Shown in pieces: positions 48,828-57,467 of a stretch of 64,000 nucleotides of DNA (positions are counted from its first letter, which is position 1; every line of letters starts with the position of its first letter). The stretch is from an uncultured Eubacteriales bacterium (GTDB lineage: Bacteria > Bacillota > Clostridia > Oscillospirales > Oscillospiraceae), in NCBI GenBank assembly GCA_900317905.1, contig ONIN01000002.1:1-64000 (forward strand), read 5' to 3'. A program made the translations under genes and the position numbers. The notes under the pieces were generated by a model, which made no database searches, was not told the DNA's origin, and saw nothing but the letters and a program-made list of their open reading frames with translations.

Positions 48828-50153
48828 TTATTTTGCCTTTTTCTCGGGGATGAGGTAGATGAACGCCAAGGAGCTCAAAAGCAGCAGGAAGGGGTAGAAC
48901 AGATTCGGGATCACTTCAAAGGCCGAAACGCCGTGGCCCATCTCGTTCGCCGCCGAGAGTGCCACCAGCATCTGGGCGCCGTAGGGGATGATGCCCTGGA
49001 ACACACAGGAGAAGGTGTCCAGCAGGGACGCAGTCTTGCGCTTGGAGATGCCGTAGCGCTCCGCCATCTGGGCGGCGATGGGGTTTGCCATAACGATGGC
49101 GACGGTATTGTTGGCGGTAGCAATGTCCATGGCGCCCACCAGCAGGCCCATGCCCAGCTGGCCGCCCTTTCTGCCCTTGAAGACCTTCAGGATGCCGTTG
49201 AGCAGTGCCTCAAAGCCGCCGTGCTCCCGGATCAGCGCGCAGATCGCGGCCACGAGGATGGCCACCATGGTGGTCTCGAACATACCGGCTGCGCCGCTGC
49301 CCATGCTGGAGAGCAGCTCCGTGGCCGGGATGGCGCCGGTGGCCAGCATGATGATTGCGCCGGAGACGATGCCCACCAGCAGCACCACGAACACGTTGAC
49401 GCCCACGAGGCCGCCCAGCAGCACCAGCACATAGGGGATGATCTGGATCAGGTTGTAGGGCTTGAGCTCCATGGCGCCGATGTTGGCCCGCAGGCTCAAA
49501 ACCAGGATCAGCACCAGGGTCACCAGCGCGGCCGGCAGGGCGATGGCGAAGTTTTCCCGGAACTTGTCCTTCATATCGCAGCCCTGACCGTTGCAGGCGG
49601 CGATGGTGGTGTCGGAGATAAAGGAGAGGTTGTCGCCGAACATGGCGCCGCCCATGACGGAGGCGATGCACAGCGGCAGCGAAAAGCCGGAGGCGTCCGC
49701 CGCGGCCACCGCGATGGGCGTGATCAGGGTGATGGTGCCGACGCTGGTGCCCATGGCGGTGGAGACAAAGCAGCTGACCACAAACAGCACCGCCACGGCG
49801 TAGCGGGCCGGGATGATGGAGAGCATGAAGTAGGCCACGCTCTCGGCGCTGCCGCGTCCCACGACGCCGACAAAGATGCCGGCCTCCATGAAGATCAGGA
49901 TCATGGTCACGATGTTCTTGTCACCGATGCCCTGGCCCATGAGCGTGAGCTTTTCGTCAAAGGGCAGCGCGCGGTTTTGCAGGCAGGCCACCAGCAGCGC
50001 CGCCAGGAAGACCACCACGATGGGGATATTGTAAAAGCCCATGGGGATCTTGAGCACATATTCAAACAGGATGCCCAGGCCCAGATAGAGCACCAGAAAT
50101 ACGCCGATGGGCAGCAGCGCAGCCGGGTTGGAGCGGATGGTTTTTTCGTTCAT
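48828..50153 (-). CDS. NhaC-family Na+/H+ antiporter
   Basis: A 441-aa membrane protein with about eleven to twelve helices. Family stretches include FVSTAMGTSVGTITLITPIA, VMGGAMFGDNLSFISDTTIAA (the acidic/serine-rich core seen in NhaC/NhaD-type antiporters) and ANNTVAIVMANPIA. It probably exchanges sodium or an organic acid for protons; some members are malate/lactate antiporters, so the substrate is uncertain. AAGGAAA precedes the ATG. Single gene behind a near-perfect promoter, with an inverted repeat (GCGGAGA / TCTCCGC, about 50195-50216) in the leader. Confidence 0.88.
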   Translation of the reverse strand: MNEKTIRSNPAALLPIGVFLVLYLGLGILFEYVLKIPMGFYNIPIVVVFLAALLVACLQNRALPFDEKLTLMGQGIGDKNIVTMILIFMEAGIFVGVVGRGSAESVAYFMLSIIPARYAVAVLFVVSCFVSTAMGTSVGTITLITPIAVAAADASGFSLPLCIASVMGGAMFGDNLSFISDTTIAACNGQGCDMKDKFRENFAIALPAALVTLVLILVLSLRANIGAMELKPYNLIQIIPYVLVLLGGLVGVNVFVVLLVGIVSGAIIMLATGAIPATELLSSMGSGAAGMFETTMVAILVAAICALIREHGGFEALLNGILKVFKGRKGGQLGMGLLVGAMDIATANNTVAIVMANPIAAQMAERYGISKRKTASLLDTFSCVFQGIIPYGAQMLVALSAANEMGHGVSAFEVIPNLFYPFLLLLSSLAFIYLIPEKKAK

Positions 50154-50236
50154 TGGCTTTTTCCTTCTTCCAGAGTATGCATGACAGGCCGGAGCGGAGA
50201 CCGAATGATCTCCGCCCTGCTTTGCGCGAGGTGCCC

Positions 50237-50265
50237 AGTATATTAAAAAATCCGAATTTTGTCAA
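50237..50265 (-). promoter_or_regulatory. Strong promoter of the NhaC-like gene
   Basis: Minus strand TTGACA, 17 nt, TATACT. Confidence 0.78.
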
Positions 50266-50322
50266 GTAATACACCATCCGTATTGACATCCCATCCGGCA
50301 CCACCCCGCCGGTTTTCCGGGG

Positions 50323-50351
50323 TTGCATCCCGGGGAAAAGGCTGGTAAAAT
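50323..50351 (+). promoter_or_regulatory. Promoter of the symporter-deacetylase operon
   Basis: TTGCAT, 17 nt, TAAAAT, about 30 nt before the start codon. Confidence 0.6.
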
Positions 50352-50380
50352 CAGACTATCCTCTTTAGGGAGATGATCCA

Positions 50381-51880
50381 ATGGACAATCAGAAGACTCT
50401 AAAGCGCAATCTGATCATGTTCCCCCTGGGCACCGTGGGGCGGGACATGGTCTACAACCTCGTGACCAGCTATCTGCTGACCTTTGTGCTGTTTACGCGG
50501 AATCTCAACGCAGCGCAGTTGTCCGCCATCACGGCCATCATGGTAGCGGCGCGGATCTTCGACGCGCTGAACGATCCCGTCATGGGCAACATCATCGAGC
50601 GCACCCGTACCCGGTGGGGCAAGTTCAAGCCCTGGCTGGTGATCGGCATCCTCACCACGTCGCTGGTGGTTTATGCTGCTTTCAACGTAAAACTCCAGGG
50701 CTGGAGCTTCGTGTGGTTCTTCGGCGTCATCTACTTCCTCTACAGCATCACCTACACCATGCACGACATCGCCTACTGGGGCATGGTACCGGCCTTGAGC
50801 TCCGACGCCAACACCCGCAACCAGCTCACCAGCCGCGCCACCCTCTTTGCGGGCATCGGCGGCATGCTGGCGGCGGCGCTGATCCCCAACTTCACCGCCG
50901 GTGACAATGCCCTCGGCGGCAACGCGGTGACGGCCTATGGTCTGGTAGCCCTGGGGATCGCCATTCTCGCGCCGCTGTTTCTGGCCTTCACGGTCTTCGG
51001 CGTGACGGAGCAGCGGGATTACCGCGACGAGCCCACACCGCCCATCAGCTTCAAAAAGATCATCGGCACCATCACCGGCAACGACCAGCTGCTGTGGATC
51101 TCACTGATCTTCCTGCTGCAGCAGATCGGCAACGGCATCGTCCTCTCCGGCATCGGCCAGACCTATATTTATGTGGAGTTCGGCTACCGGGGCATCTTCT
51201 TCACGGTGTTCCAGATGCTGGGCATGGCGGTGACGGGTCTGCTGATGATCTTCTATCCCGCCATTTCCCGCCACATGAACCGGAAAAAGCTCATGGACGT
51301 GCTGATGCTGGTGTCTTTCATCGGCTACATCATCATGCTGCTGCCGGGCCTGCTGCTGAAAACCGGCGGGCCTGCGGTGGCGGGCATGGATCTGAAATTC
51401 CTGCTGATCACCCTGGGCTATATGCTGGCAAACTTCGGCCAGTACGGGTTCTATCTGATCATGATGATCTCCATCATGAACACCGTGGAGTACAACGAGC
51501 TGAAGCACGGCACCCGGGACGAGGGCATCGTGTCCTCCCTGCGCCCCTTCCTGACGAAGCTGGCCTCCGCCCTCACCGTGGCCATCGCCAACATCACCTA
51601 CATCGTCTTTCACATTCTGGAGTACACCAACGGCATCGCGGGATATGAGCAGATGGCAAACCAGGGCGCCATGACCAGCGAGGAAAAGGCCGACGCCATT
51701 ACGCAGCTGCTCCAGGGCGTCCAGAGCAGCCAGTCCCTGGGACTGCTGCTGGTGATGACCATGCTGCCCTGTGCCCTGATGTTCGCGTCCTATATTCTGT
51801 ATAAGCGGCGCTATAAGCTGGACGAGGCAGAGTATGACCGGATCTGCGCCGAGCTGGAGCAGAGAAAGGCGGCAGTATGA
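50381..51880 (+). CDS. GPH-type sugar:cation symporter (MFS superfamily)
   Basis: A 499-aa transporter with twelve predicted helices. The loop after helix 2 reads FDALNDPVMGNIIERTRTRWGKFKPWL, the hallmark of the glycoside-pentoside-hexuronide:cation family (MelB, XylP, GusB). Later ISIMNTVEYNELKHGTRDEG matches the conserved second-half loop. The substrate is likely a glycoside. It overlaps the PIG-L deacetylase gene by 4 bp (ATGA), suggesting uptake and then deacetylation of an N-acetylated sugar derivative; that link is inference. Confidence 0.9.
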   Translation: MDNQKTLKRNLIMFPLGTVGRDMVYNLVTSYLLTFVLFTRNLNAAQLSAITAIMVAARIFDALNDPVMGNIIERTRTRWGKFKPWLVIGILTTSLVVYAAFNVKLQGWSFVWFFGVIYFLYSITYTMHDIAYWGMVPALSSDANTRNQLTSRATLFAGIGGMLAAALIPNFTAGDNALGGNAVTAYGLVALGIAILAPLFLAFTVFGVTEQRDYRDEPTPPISFKKIIGTITGNDQLLWISLIFLLQQIGNGIVLSGIGQTYIYVEFGYRGIFFTVFQMLGMAVTGLLMIFYPAISRHMNRKKLMDVLMLVSFIGYIIMLLPGLLLKTGGPAVAGMDLKFLLITLGYMLANFGQYGFYLIMMISIMNTVEYNELKHGTRDEGIVSSLRPFLTKLASALTVAIANITYIVFHILEYTNGIAGYEQMANQGAMTSEEKADAITQLLQGVQSSQSLGLLLVMTMLPCALMFASYILYKRRYKLDEAEYDRICAELEQRKAAV

Positions 51881-52644
51881 GCATCACAAAAACCGTTCTG
51901 AAAATCCTGGCTCCCCTGCCGAAGATCGAGGACTATGACCGTTTCCTCTTCATCGGCCCCCACCCCGACGATATCGAGATCGGCGCCGGCGCCACCGTGG
52001 CAAAGCTCACCGCCTTGGGAAAGCAGGTGACCTTCCTCATCTGCACCGACGGGCGCTACGGCCTCACCAACGCACCGAAAGGCATGACGCCGGAGGAATT
52101 GATCCCCCTGCGGCAGCGGGAATCCATGGAGGCAGCAAAAGTGCTTGGCGTAAAGGACGTGCGATTCCTCCCCTTTGAGGACGGCGGTTTTTACGACCAG
52201 GAGGAGCTGACGCTCGCCGTGGCCAAGGTAGTGGGCGAGGTGCAGCCCCAGGTACTGTTTGCGCCGGATCCCTGCGTCGACAGCGAGTGTCACGTGGATC
52301 ACCTGCGTACCGGTGAATGCGCGAGACGGGTGGTTTTCGCCGCCCACTCCCCCACCGTCATGGGGCGGATGGGCGCGAAGCACGCCCCCACTGAGGCCAT
52401 CGCCTATTACATGACCGCAAAGCCCAATCGCTTCGTGGGCACCAGAGGCTTTTTCGACCGGCAGCTCAAAGCGCTTGCCTGCCACGCGAGTCAATTCCCC
52501 GCGGACTGCGCCGCCACGCGAACCCTGCATTTTTATCTGAAGCTCCGGGCCTTCGATTTTGGTCTCCGCACCGGAAAAGGCAAGGCAGAGGGCTTCCGGG
52601 TGCTGGACGCGAGCCACATGCACTGTCTGCCCGAGGCAGATTGA
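51877..52644 (+). CDS. PIG-L family N-deacetylase
   Basis: A 255-aa zinc-dependent deacetylase of the LmbE/PIG-L family. It shows the zinc motif GPHPDDIEIG (His29, Asp32), ICTDGRYG, LRQRESMEAAKVLGV, and the third zinc ligand in ECHVDHLRTG. Members remove acetyl groups from N-acetylglucosamine-type substrates. Translationally coupled to the upstream symporter gene. Confidence 0.92.
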   Translation: MSITKTVLKILAPLPKIEDYDRFLFIGPHPDDIEIGAGATVAKLTALGKQVTFLICTDGRYGLTNAPKGMTPEELIPLRQRESMEAAKVLGVKDVRFLPFEDGGFYDQEELTLAVAKVVGEVQPQVLFAPDPCVDSECHVDHLRTGECARRVVFAAHSPTVMGRMGAKHAPTEAIAYYMTAKPNRFVGTRGFFDRQLKALACHASQFPADCAATRTLHFYLKLRAFDFGLRTGKGKAEGFRVLDASHMHCLPEAD

Positions 52645-52656
52645 GCCAAACAGAGA

Positions 52657-52688
52657 AAGACGCCGCCGAAGCTGTTCGGCGGCGTCTT
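52657..52688. terminator. Bidirectional terminator
   Basis: A 14-bp perfect stem AAGACGCCGCCGAA / TTCGGCGGCGTCTT with a 4-nt loop between converging genes; T runs are broken on both sides. Confidence 0.78.
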
Positions 52689-52704
52689 GTGTTTGGGTAA
52701 AAGC

Positions 52705-53850
52705 TTACATCAGCTTGCGGAAGAGGGCGGTGATGGATTCCACATCGCAGTCCTTCGGGTTGCCGGGACGGCAGGCATCGTCGTAGGCGCTCTGGGCGAG
52801 GAACGGGAGATCCTCTTCCTTGAGAGCCTCGAGCTTGGCCGGGATGCCGACGTCGGCGGAAAGCTGCTTGACGGCGTTGATCGCGGCGGCGCGGTACTCC
52901 TCGACGCTCATCTCGTCGACACCCTTGACGCCCATGGCGCGGGCGATCTCGCGATACTTTTCGCCGGTGCAGTCGGCGTTATACTCCATGACGATCGGGA
53001 GCATCATGGCGCAGGCGACGCCGTGGGGCGTGTCATACACAGCGCCCAGGGTGTGGGCCATGGAGTGCGCGATGCCAAGGCCGACGTTCGAGAAGCCCAT
53101 GCCCGCGATATACTGGCCGAGGGCCATGCCCTTGCGGCCTTCCTCGTCGTTTTTCAGCGCGGCGCGGAGGTTCGCGGAGATCAGGCGGATGGCCTCCAGG
53201 TGCATCATGTCGGTCATCTCCCAGGCGCCGGCGGTGGTGTAGCCCTCGATGGCGTGGGTCAGGGCGTCCATGCCGGTGGAGGCGGTGAGACCCTCGGGCA
53301 TGGAGTGCATCATGTCGGGATCGACCACGGCGATCTCGGGGATATCGTTCACATCCACGCAGACGAACTTCCGCTTTTTCTCCACGTCGGTGATTACGTA
53401 GTTGATGGTGACCTCGGCGGCGGTGCCGGCGGTGGTGGGAACGGCGATGGTGAACACGGCGTGGTTCTTCGTGGGGGCAACGCCCTCCAGGGAGCGGACG
53501 TCCGCGAACTCGGGGTTCTTGATGATGATGCCCACAGCCTTCGCGGTATCCATGACGGAGCCGCCGCCCACGGCGATGATGCAGTCGCCGTCGAAGGCCT
53601 TGAAGGCTTCCACGCCGGCCTGGACGTTCTCGATGGTGGGGTTGGGCTTCATGTCGGTGAAGAAGGTATAGGCGATGCCCTTGGCGTCCAGCACGTCGGT
53701 GATCTTCTTGATCTCGCCAGACTTGACCACATGGCGGCCGGAGGCGATGAAGGCCCGCTTGTAGCCCCGGGCTTCCAGCTCGTTGCCGATCTCCGCAACG
53801 GCGCCGGAGCCGTGATAGGAAATGGTGTTCAGTACGATGCGATTTGCCAT
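52705..53850 (-). CDS. fucO: Iron-containing alcohol dehydrogenase, lactaldehyde reductase type
   Basis: A 381-aa group III alcohol dehydrogenase closely resembling E. coli FucO along its length (MANRIVLN start, NNPEFADVRSLEG-like segment, TTAGTAAEVTINYVITD, ALGQYIAGMGFSNVGLG, DTPHGVA). Metal ligands Asp195, His199, His262 and His276 and the NAD loop GGGSVMDTAKA are present. FucO reduces L-lactaldehyde to 1,2-propanediol during fucose or rhamnose fermentation; relatives reduce other aldehydes. No fucose genes lie beside it, so the exact role stays open. AAAGGGTG precedes the ATG. Confidence 0.88.
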   Translation of the reverse strand: MANRIVLNTISYHGSGAVAEIGNELEARGYKRAFIASGRHVVKSGEIKKITDVLDAKGIAYTFFTDMKPNPTIENVQAGVEAFKAFDGDCIIAVGGGSVMDTAKAVGIIIKNPEFADVRSLEGVAPTKNHAVFTIAVPTTAGTAAEVTINYVITDVEKKRKFVCVDVNDIPEIAVVDPDMMHSMPEGLTASTGMDALTHAIEGYTTAGAWEMTDMMHLEAIRLISANLRAALKNDEEGRKGMALGQYIAGMGFSNVGLGIAHSMAHTLGAVYDTPHGVACAMMLPIVMEYNADCTGEKYREIARAMGVKGVDEMSVEEYRAAAINAVKQLSADVGIPAKLEALKEEDLPFLAQSAYDDACRPGNPKDCDVESITALFRKLM

Positions 53851-53985
53851 AGTTGTACACCCTTTCTTGTTAAATGTTTGTCATAATTATTTTATAGCAT
53901 ATTTTTCCGTGCAATTCATGAAAGAAATGTGAATAATTATAAATCAGATTTCTTCCCTGCCCGTTTGCTGCGTACCGATTTGCGC

Positions 53986-54014
53986 TTTACTTTCTTCAAG
54001 ATCTATCTTACAAT
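53986..54014 (+). promoter_or_regulatory. Promoter of the M32 carboxypeptidase gene
   Basis: TTTACT, 17 nt, TACAAT, about 33 nt before the start codon. Confidence 0.55.
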
Positions 54015-54046
54015 AATCTCAGAAACAAACGAAAGGAGAACAAACG

Positions 54047-55552
54047 ATGACCAATCAGGAACGCCTGCAGGCGCTGTTTACCCATTTGGATGAGATCGAG
54101 GCCTATTACCGTGTGCTCGGAAAGGTGAGCTTCGACATGTCCTGCTGCGCCCCACCGGAGGGCATGGCCAAAGCCGGGGAGGACATGGCCATTCTGGGAA
54201 AGCAGGTCTATGCCCTGACCCACGCGAAAGAATACACCGATCTGCTCACCGCTCTCCACGAAGACAGCGAGGGACTCACCCACGTGCAGAAGAAAGCCGT
54301 GGAGCATCTTTACGAGCACTGGGCAAAAGAAAAGAACATCTCCCCGGAGCTGAGCTTCGAGATGGATATGGCGGCCAGCCACTCCTACAGCGACTGGCTG
54401 GAGGCCAAGAAAGCCTCGGACTTCACCAAATTCCGTGACTCTCTGGCTTCGCTGATCCACTATCAGCGGATGCAGATCGACCTGCGGGACGAGCACCCCG
54501 AGGGCTACTACAACACCTGCCTGGATGACAACGAAAAGGGCGGAAACGAAGCGCAGATGGATGCGTTTTTCGAGGCGCTGAAAAAGCGGATCGTGCCGCT
54601 GGTGCAGCGCATCGCCAAAGAGGGCAAGCCCATCCGCGAGGATTTCATGACCCGCAAGGTACCCATTCCGAAGCAGGAGGAATTCTCCCGCTGGCTGCTG
54701 GAGCTGGAGGGGCTCCGTTCCACGGCGCTGGTGCTGATGACCACAGAGCACCCCTTCACCACCAACTTCGGGCCGAAGGATGTGCGCGTGACGACCCATT
54801 ATTATGAGGAGAATTTCATCTCCAACATCTTCTCTACCCTCCACGAGGGCGGCCACGCCCTGTTCATGCAGAACGAGCCGGAGGAGATCTACGAAAACCA
54901 CTGCGCCGACAACATGACCAACGCCATGCACGAGACCATCTCCCGGTTTTTCGAAAACATCGTCGGCCGCAGTGAGGGCTTTGTGCACTACATTTTCCCG
55001 AAGCTGCGCGAACTCACCGGCGACACCTTCGCAGACGTGACGGAGCGGGAGCTCTACGAAGCGGTGAACGTGGCGCGGCCCAGTCTGATCCGCATCGAGG
55101 CGGACGAGCTGACCTACTGCCTGCACATTCTGGTGCGGTATGAGCTGGAGAAGGCCTTTATCAACGGCGACATCTCCGTGGACGAGATCCCCGCCATGTG
55201 GAACGAAAAATACAAGGAATATCTGGGTCTCGACGTGCCCAACGACGCCCGGGGCTGTCTGCAGGATGTGCACTGGACCGGCTACGGCTTCGGCTACTTC
55301 CCCAGCTACGCCCTTGGCAACGCCTACGGCGCCCAGATCCTCCACCGGATGCGGCAGGACTTCGACGTGGACGCCGCCCTGCGGGAGGGGGATCTCGCCA
55401 AAATCGGCGGCTGGCTGAAGGAGAAGGTCTTCTCCATCGCCTCCATCACTACGCCGGACGAATGGATCCGCGCCATCACCGGCGAAAGCCTGAACCCGGA
55501 TTATTATCTGGATTATCTGGAGAAGAAATTCTCTGAGGTCTACGGGCTGTAA
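54047..55552 (+). CDS. M32-family metallocarboxypeptidase
   Basis: A 501-aa cytoplasmic carboxypeptidase of the Taq/thermostable type that removes C-terminal residues from peptides. Zinc motif HEGGH (266-270) with the downstream Glu in HETISRFFEN (about 296), IRIEADELTYCLHILVRYELE and HWTGYGFGYFPSYALGNAYGAQ are family signatures; the N-terminal part is the helical cap. AAAGGAG lies 7 nt before the ATG. Single-gene unit. Confidence 0.94.
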   Translation: MTNQERLQALFTHLDEIEAYYRVLGKVSFDMSCCAPPEGMAKAGEDMAILGKQVYALTHAKEYTDLLTALHEDSEGLTHVQKKAVEHLYEHWAKEKNISPELSFEMDMAASHSYSDWLEAKKASDFTKFRDSLASLIHYQRMQIDLRDEHPEGYYNTCLDDNEKGGNEAQMDAFFEALKKRIVPLVQRIAKEGKPIREDFMTRKVPIPKQEEFSRWLLELEGLRSTALVLMTTEHPFTTNFGPKDVRVTTHYYEENFISNIFSTLHEGGHALFMQNEPEEIYENHCADNMTNAMHETISRFFENIVGRSEGFVHYIFPKLRELTGDTFADVTERELYEAVNVARPSLIRIEADELTYCLHILVRYELEKAFINGDISVDEIPAMWNEKYKEYLGLDVPNDARGCLQDVHWTGYGFGYFPSYALGNAYGAQILHRMRQDFDVDAALREGDLAKIGGWLKEKVFSIASITTPDEWIRAITGESLNPDYYLDYLEKKFSEVYGL

Positions 55553-55686
55553 GCCGACATCCGGAGAAACCCGCATCACCATGACATGTCGCGCAGACGC
55601 GCGGTTTTGTAATCCGGTATTGCGTTTTGGCGTTTTCTGATATTATGATCCCAGTATATTCTACGAAACAGACAGGAGAAACTGAA

Positions 55687-57360
55687 ATGAAATCGAGAGT
55701 TGTCGCACTGCTGCTGGCCATTCTGATGGTCACCAGCCTGCTGCCCTTCGCCGCGTCCGCCGCGCGGGAGCTGCCGATCTACTGCGTGCAGAGAAACGAC
55801 AAGGTCGTGTCCCTCACCTTCGACGCCGCCTGGGGCGATGACCATACGCAGAACCTGCTGAACATCTTAAACCGCTACAACATCAAGGCCACGTTCTTCC
55901 TGGTTTCCACCTGGGTGGACGCCTATCCCGCCTGGGTCAAGACCCTGGCCGACAGCGGCATGGAGGTCAACAACCACTCCTCCACCCATCCGCATCTCAA
56001 CCAGTTTTCCTATGCAGGGGTGCAGGCGGAGGTCAACGGCTGCTCTGACAAGATCCAGGCCATCACCGATGTGCGGCCAACCCTCTTCCGCTGCCCCTAC
56101 GGGGAATACAACGACACCGTCATCCGCGCCATCCGCGATTTGGGCGTCACCCCCATCCAGTGGGACGTGGACAGCCTGGACTGGTCCGGCATCAGCGCCG
56201 ATGAGATCAAAAGCCGCGTGCTCTCCAAGGTAAAGCCCGGCAGCATCATTCTCTTCCACAACGACGGCGCCCACACCACCGAGGCCCTGCCGGAGATCAT
56301 CGAAACGCTGTTCGCTCAGGGTTACTCCATCGTGCCCGTCTCCAGGAACATCTACTCCGGCAGCTACCGGATCGATGAATCCACCGGCACCCAGATCCCG
56401 CTGGCCCCTGAAGCGCCCGTGCTCTCCATGCGCGGCGATACCGTCTCCATGAGCTGCAGCACCCAAGATGCGGAGATCCACTATACACTGGATGGGTCTG
56501 CTCCCACGGCGAGCAGTGCCCGCTATACTGCACCGTTCCCGGTTTCCAAGGGTACCACCGTCCGCGCCTGCGCCGTGCGCGCCGGCATGGACAACAGCCC
56601 GGTCAGCGATATCACCTACGCCGGAAGCGGCACGGTGATGCGGGACGTCAGGGTGACAGACTGGCATTATGAAGCCATGGACCGCGCCGTGAGCATGGGG
56701 ATCATAAACGGCACCGCCCCGGAGGTCATGAGCCCCAACACCGCTCTGACCCGCGCGATGCTGGTGACCATGCTGTACCGACTGGCTGCCCCCGAAAGCG
56801 CCGGCGCGGCCGTTCCCTTCACGGACGTGAATCTGGGACAGTACTACTACGCGCCCCTGTGCTGGGCGGTGCAGAACGGGATCGTGCTCGGCTATGAGGA
56901 CAACACCTTCCGCCCCAACAACGTCATCACCCGTGGGGAGCTCAGCGCCATGATCGCGCGCTATCTGGGCAGCATCGGCCACACGCTGCCCACAGATCTC
57001 TCGGTGCTGGAGTCCTTCGCCGACGCCGGCAGCGTCCCGGCCTGGGCCAAAGAGAGCATGGCCGCCATGGTGGCGCTGGGAATCATCAAGGGCTTTGAAA
57101 ACCACACCATCGGCGCCGCGCTGAGCGCCAGCCGCGCCGAGGCCGTGACGATGCTGCTCCGGGCGGCGGATCTGCCCAAGGCAGAGCCGGAGACGCCCGA
57201 ACCGACCACCCCCGTCGAGGAATCTCCCGCGCCCGCAGAATCTCCGCTTCCGGAGGAAACCCCCGCTCCCGAGGAGCCCGCACAGTCCCCGCTTCCGGAA
57301 GAGACCACAGCTCCCGAGGAGCCTGTGGAGACGGAGACACCCGCAGAGGCGCAGCCCTGA
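55687..57360 (+). CDS. Secreted polysaccharide deacetylase with SLH anchor
   Basis: A 557-aa exported protein: signal peptide (about 1-25, ending FAASA), NodB deacetylase domain (about 36-225) with TFDAAWGDD (Asp46), HSSTHPHL (His97, His101) and RCPYGEY, then a chitobiase/hexosaminidase C-terminal-type beta domain (about 241-312, IHYTLDGSAPTASSARY), three SLH repeats (about 322-495, e.g. FTDVNLGQYYYAPLCWAVQNG) and a Pro/Glu/Thr tail with ESPLPEETPAPEEP repeats. SLH repeats bind pyruvylated cell-wall polymer, so the enzyme should sit on the cell surface and modify peptidoglycan or a wall polysaccharide. ATG at 55687 follows AGGAGA. Confidence 0.92.
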   Translation: MKSRVVALLLAILMVTSLLPFAASAARELPIYCVQRNDKVVSLTFDAAWGDDHTQNLLNILNRYNIKATFFLVSTWVDAYPAWVKTLADSGMEVNNHSSTHPHLNQFSYAGVQAEVNGCSDKIQAITDVRPTLFRCPYGEYNDTVIRAIRDLGVTPIQWDVDSLDWSGISADEIKSRVLSKVKPGSIILFHNDGAHTTEALPEIIETLFAQGYSIVPVSRNIYSGSYRIDESTGTQIPLAPEAPVLSMRGDTVSMSCSTQDAEIHYTLDGSAPTASSARYTAPFPVSKGTTVRACAVRAGMDNSPVSDITYAGSGTVMRDVRVTDWHYEAMDRAVSMGIINGTAPEVMSPNTALTRAMLVTMLYRLAAPESAGAAVPFTDVNLGQYYYAPLCWAVQNGIVLGYEDNTFRPNNVITRGELSAMIARYLGSIGHTLPTDLSVLESFADAGSVPAWAKESMAAMVALGIIKGFENHTIGAALSASRAEAVTMLLRAADLPKAEPETPEPTTPVEESPAPAESPLPEETPAPEEPAQSPLPEETTAPEEPVETETPAEAQP

Positions 57361-57400
57361 CTTCACACACGGCGCAGCGTCTTGATTGCACAGTTTTTTA

Positions 57401-57431
57401 CGCCCGCATCTGCTTGACGTAGATGCGGGCG
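57401..57431. promoter_or_regulatory. Inverted repeat overlapping the cardiolipin synthase promoter
   Basis: A perfect 11-bp repeat CGCCCGCATCT / AGATGCGGGCG with a 9-nt spacer; the right arm lies in the promoter spacer and the spacer of the repeat contains the -35. It may be an operator, or a terminator without a T run for the upstream gene. Confidence 0.5.
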
Positions 57432-57442
57432 CATTCTATAAT
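57414..57442 (+). promoter_or_regulatory. Promoter of the cardiolipin synthase gene
   Basis: TTGACG, 17 nt, TATAAT, 25 nt before the start codon. Confidence 0.78.
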
Positions 57443-57467
57443 AAACAAAAAACGGGAGGGACACGCG

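Noticed and set aside
50154..50236. A sodium or metabolite riboswitch before the NhaC-like gene
   Set aside because: The leader is only about 75 nt with one simple inverted repeat; no recognisable aptamer core.
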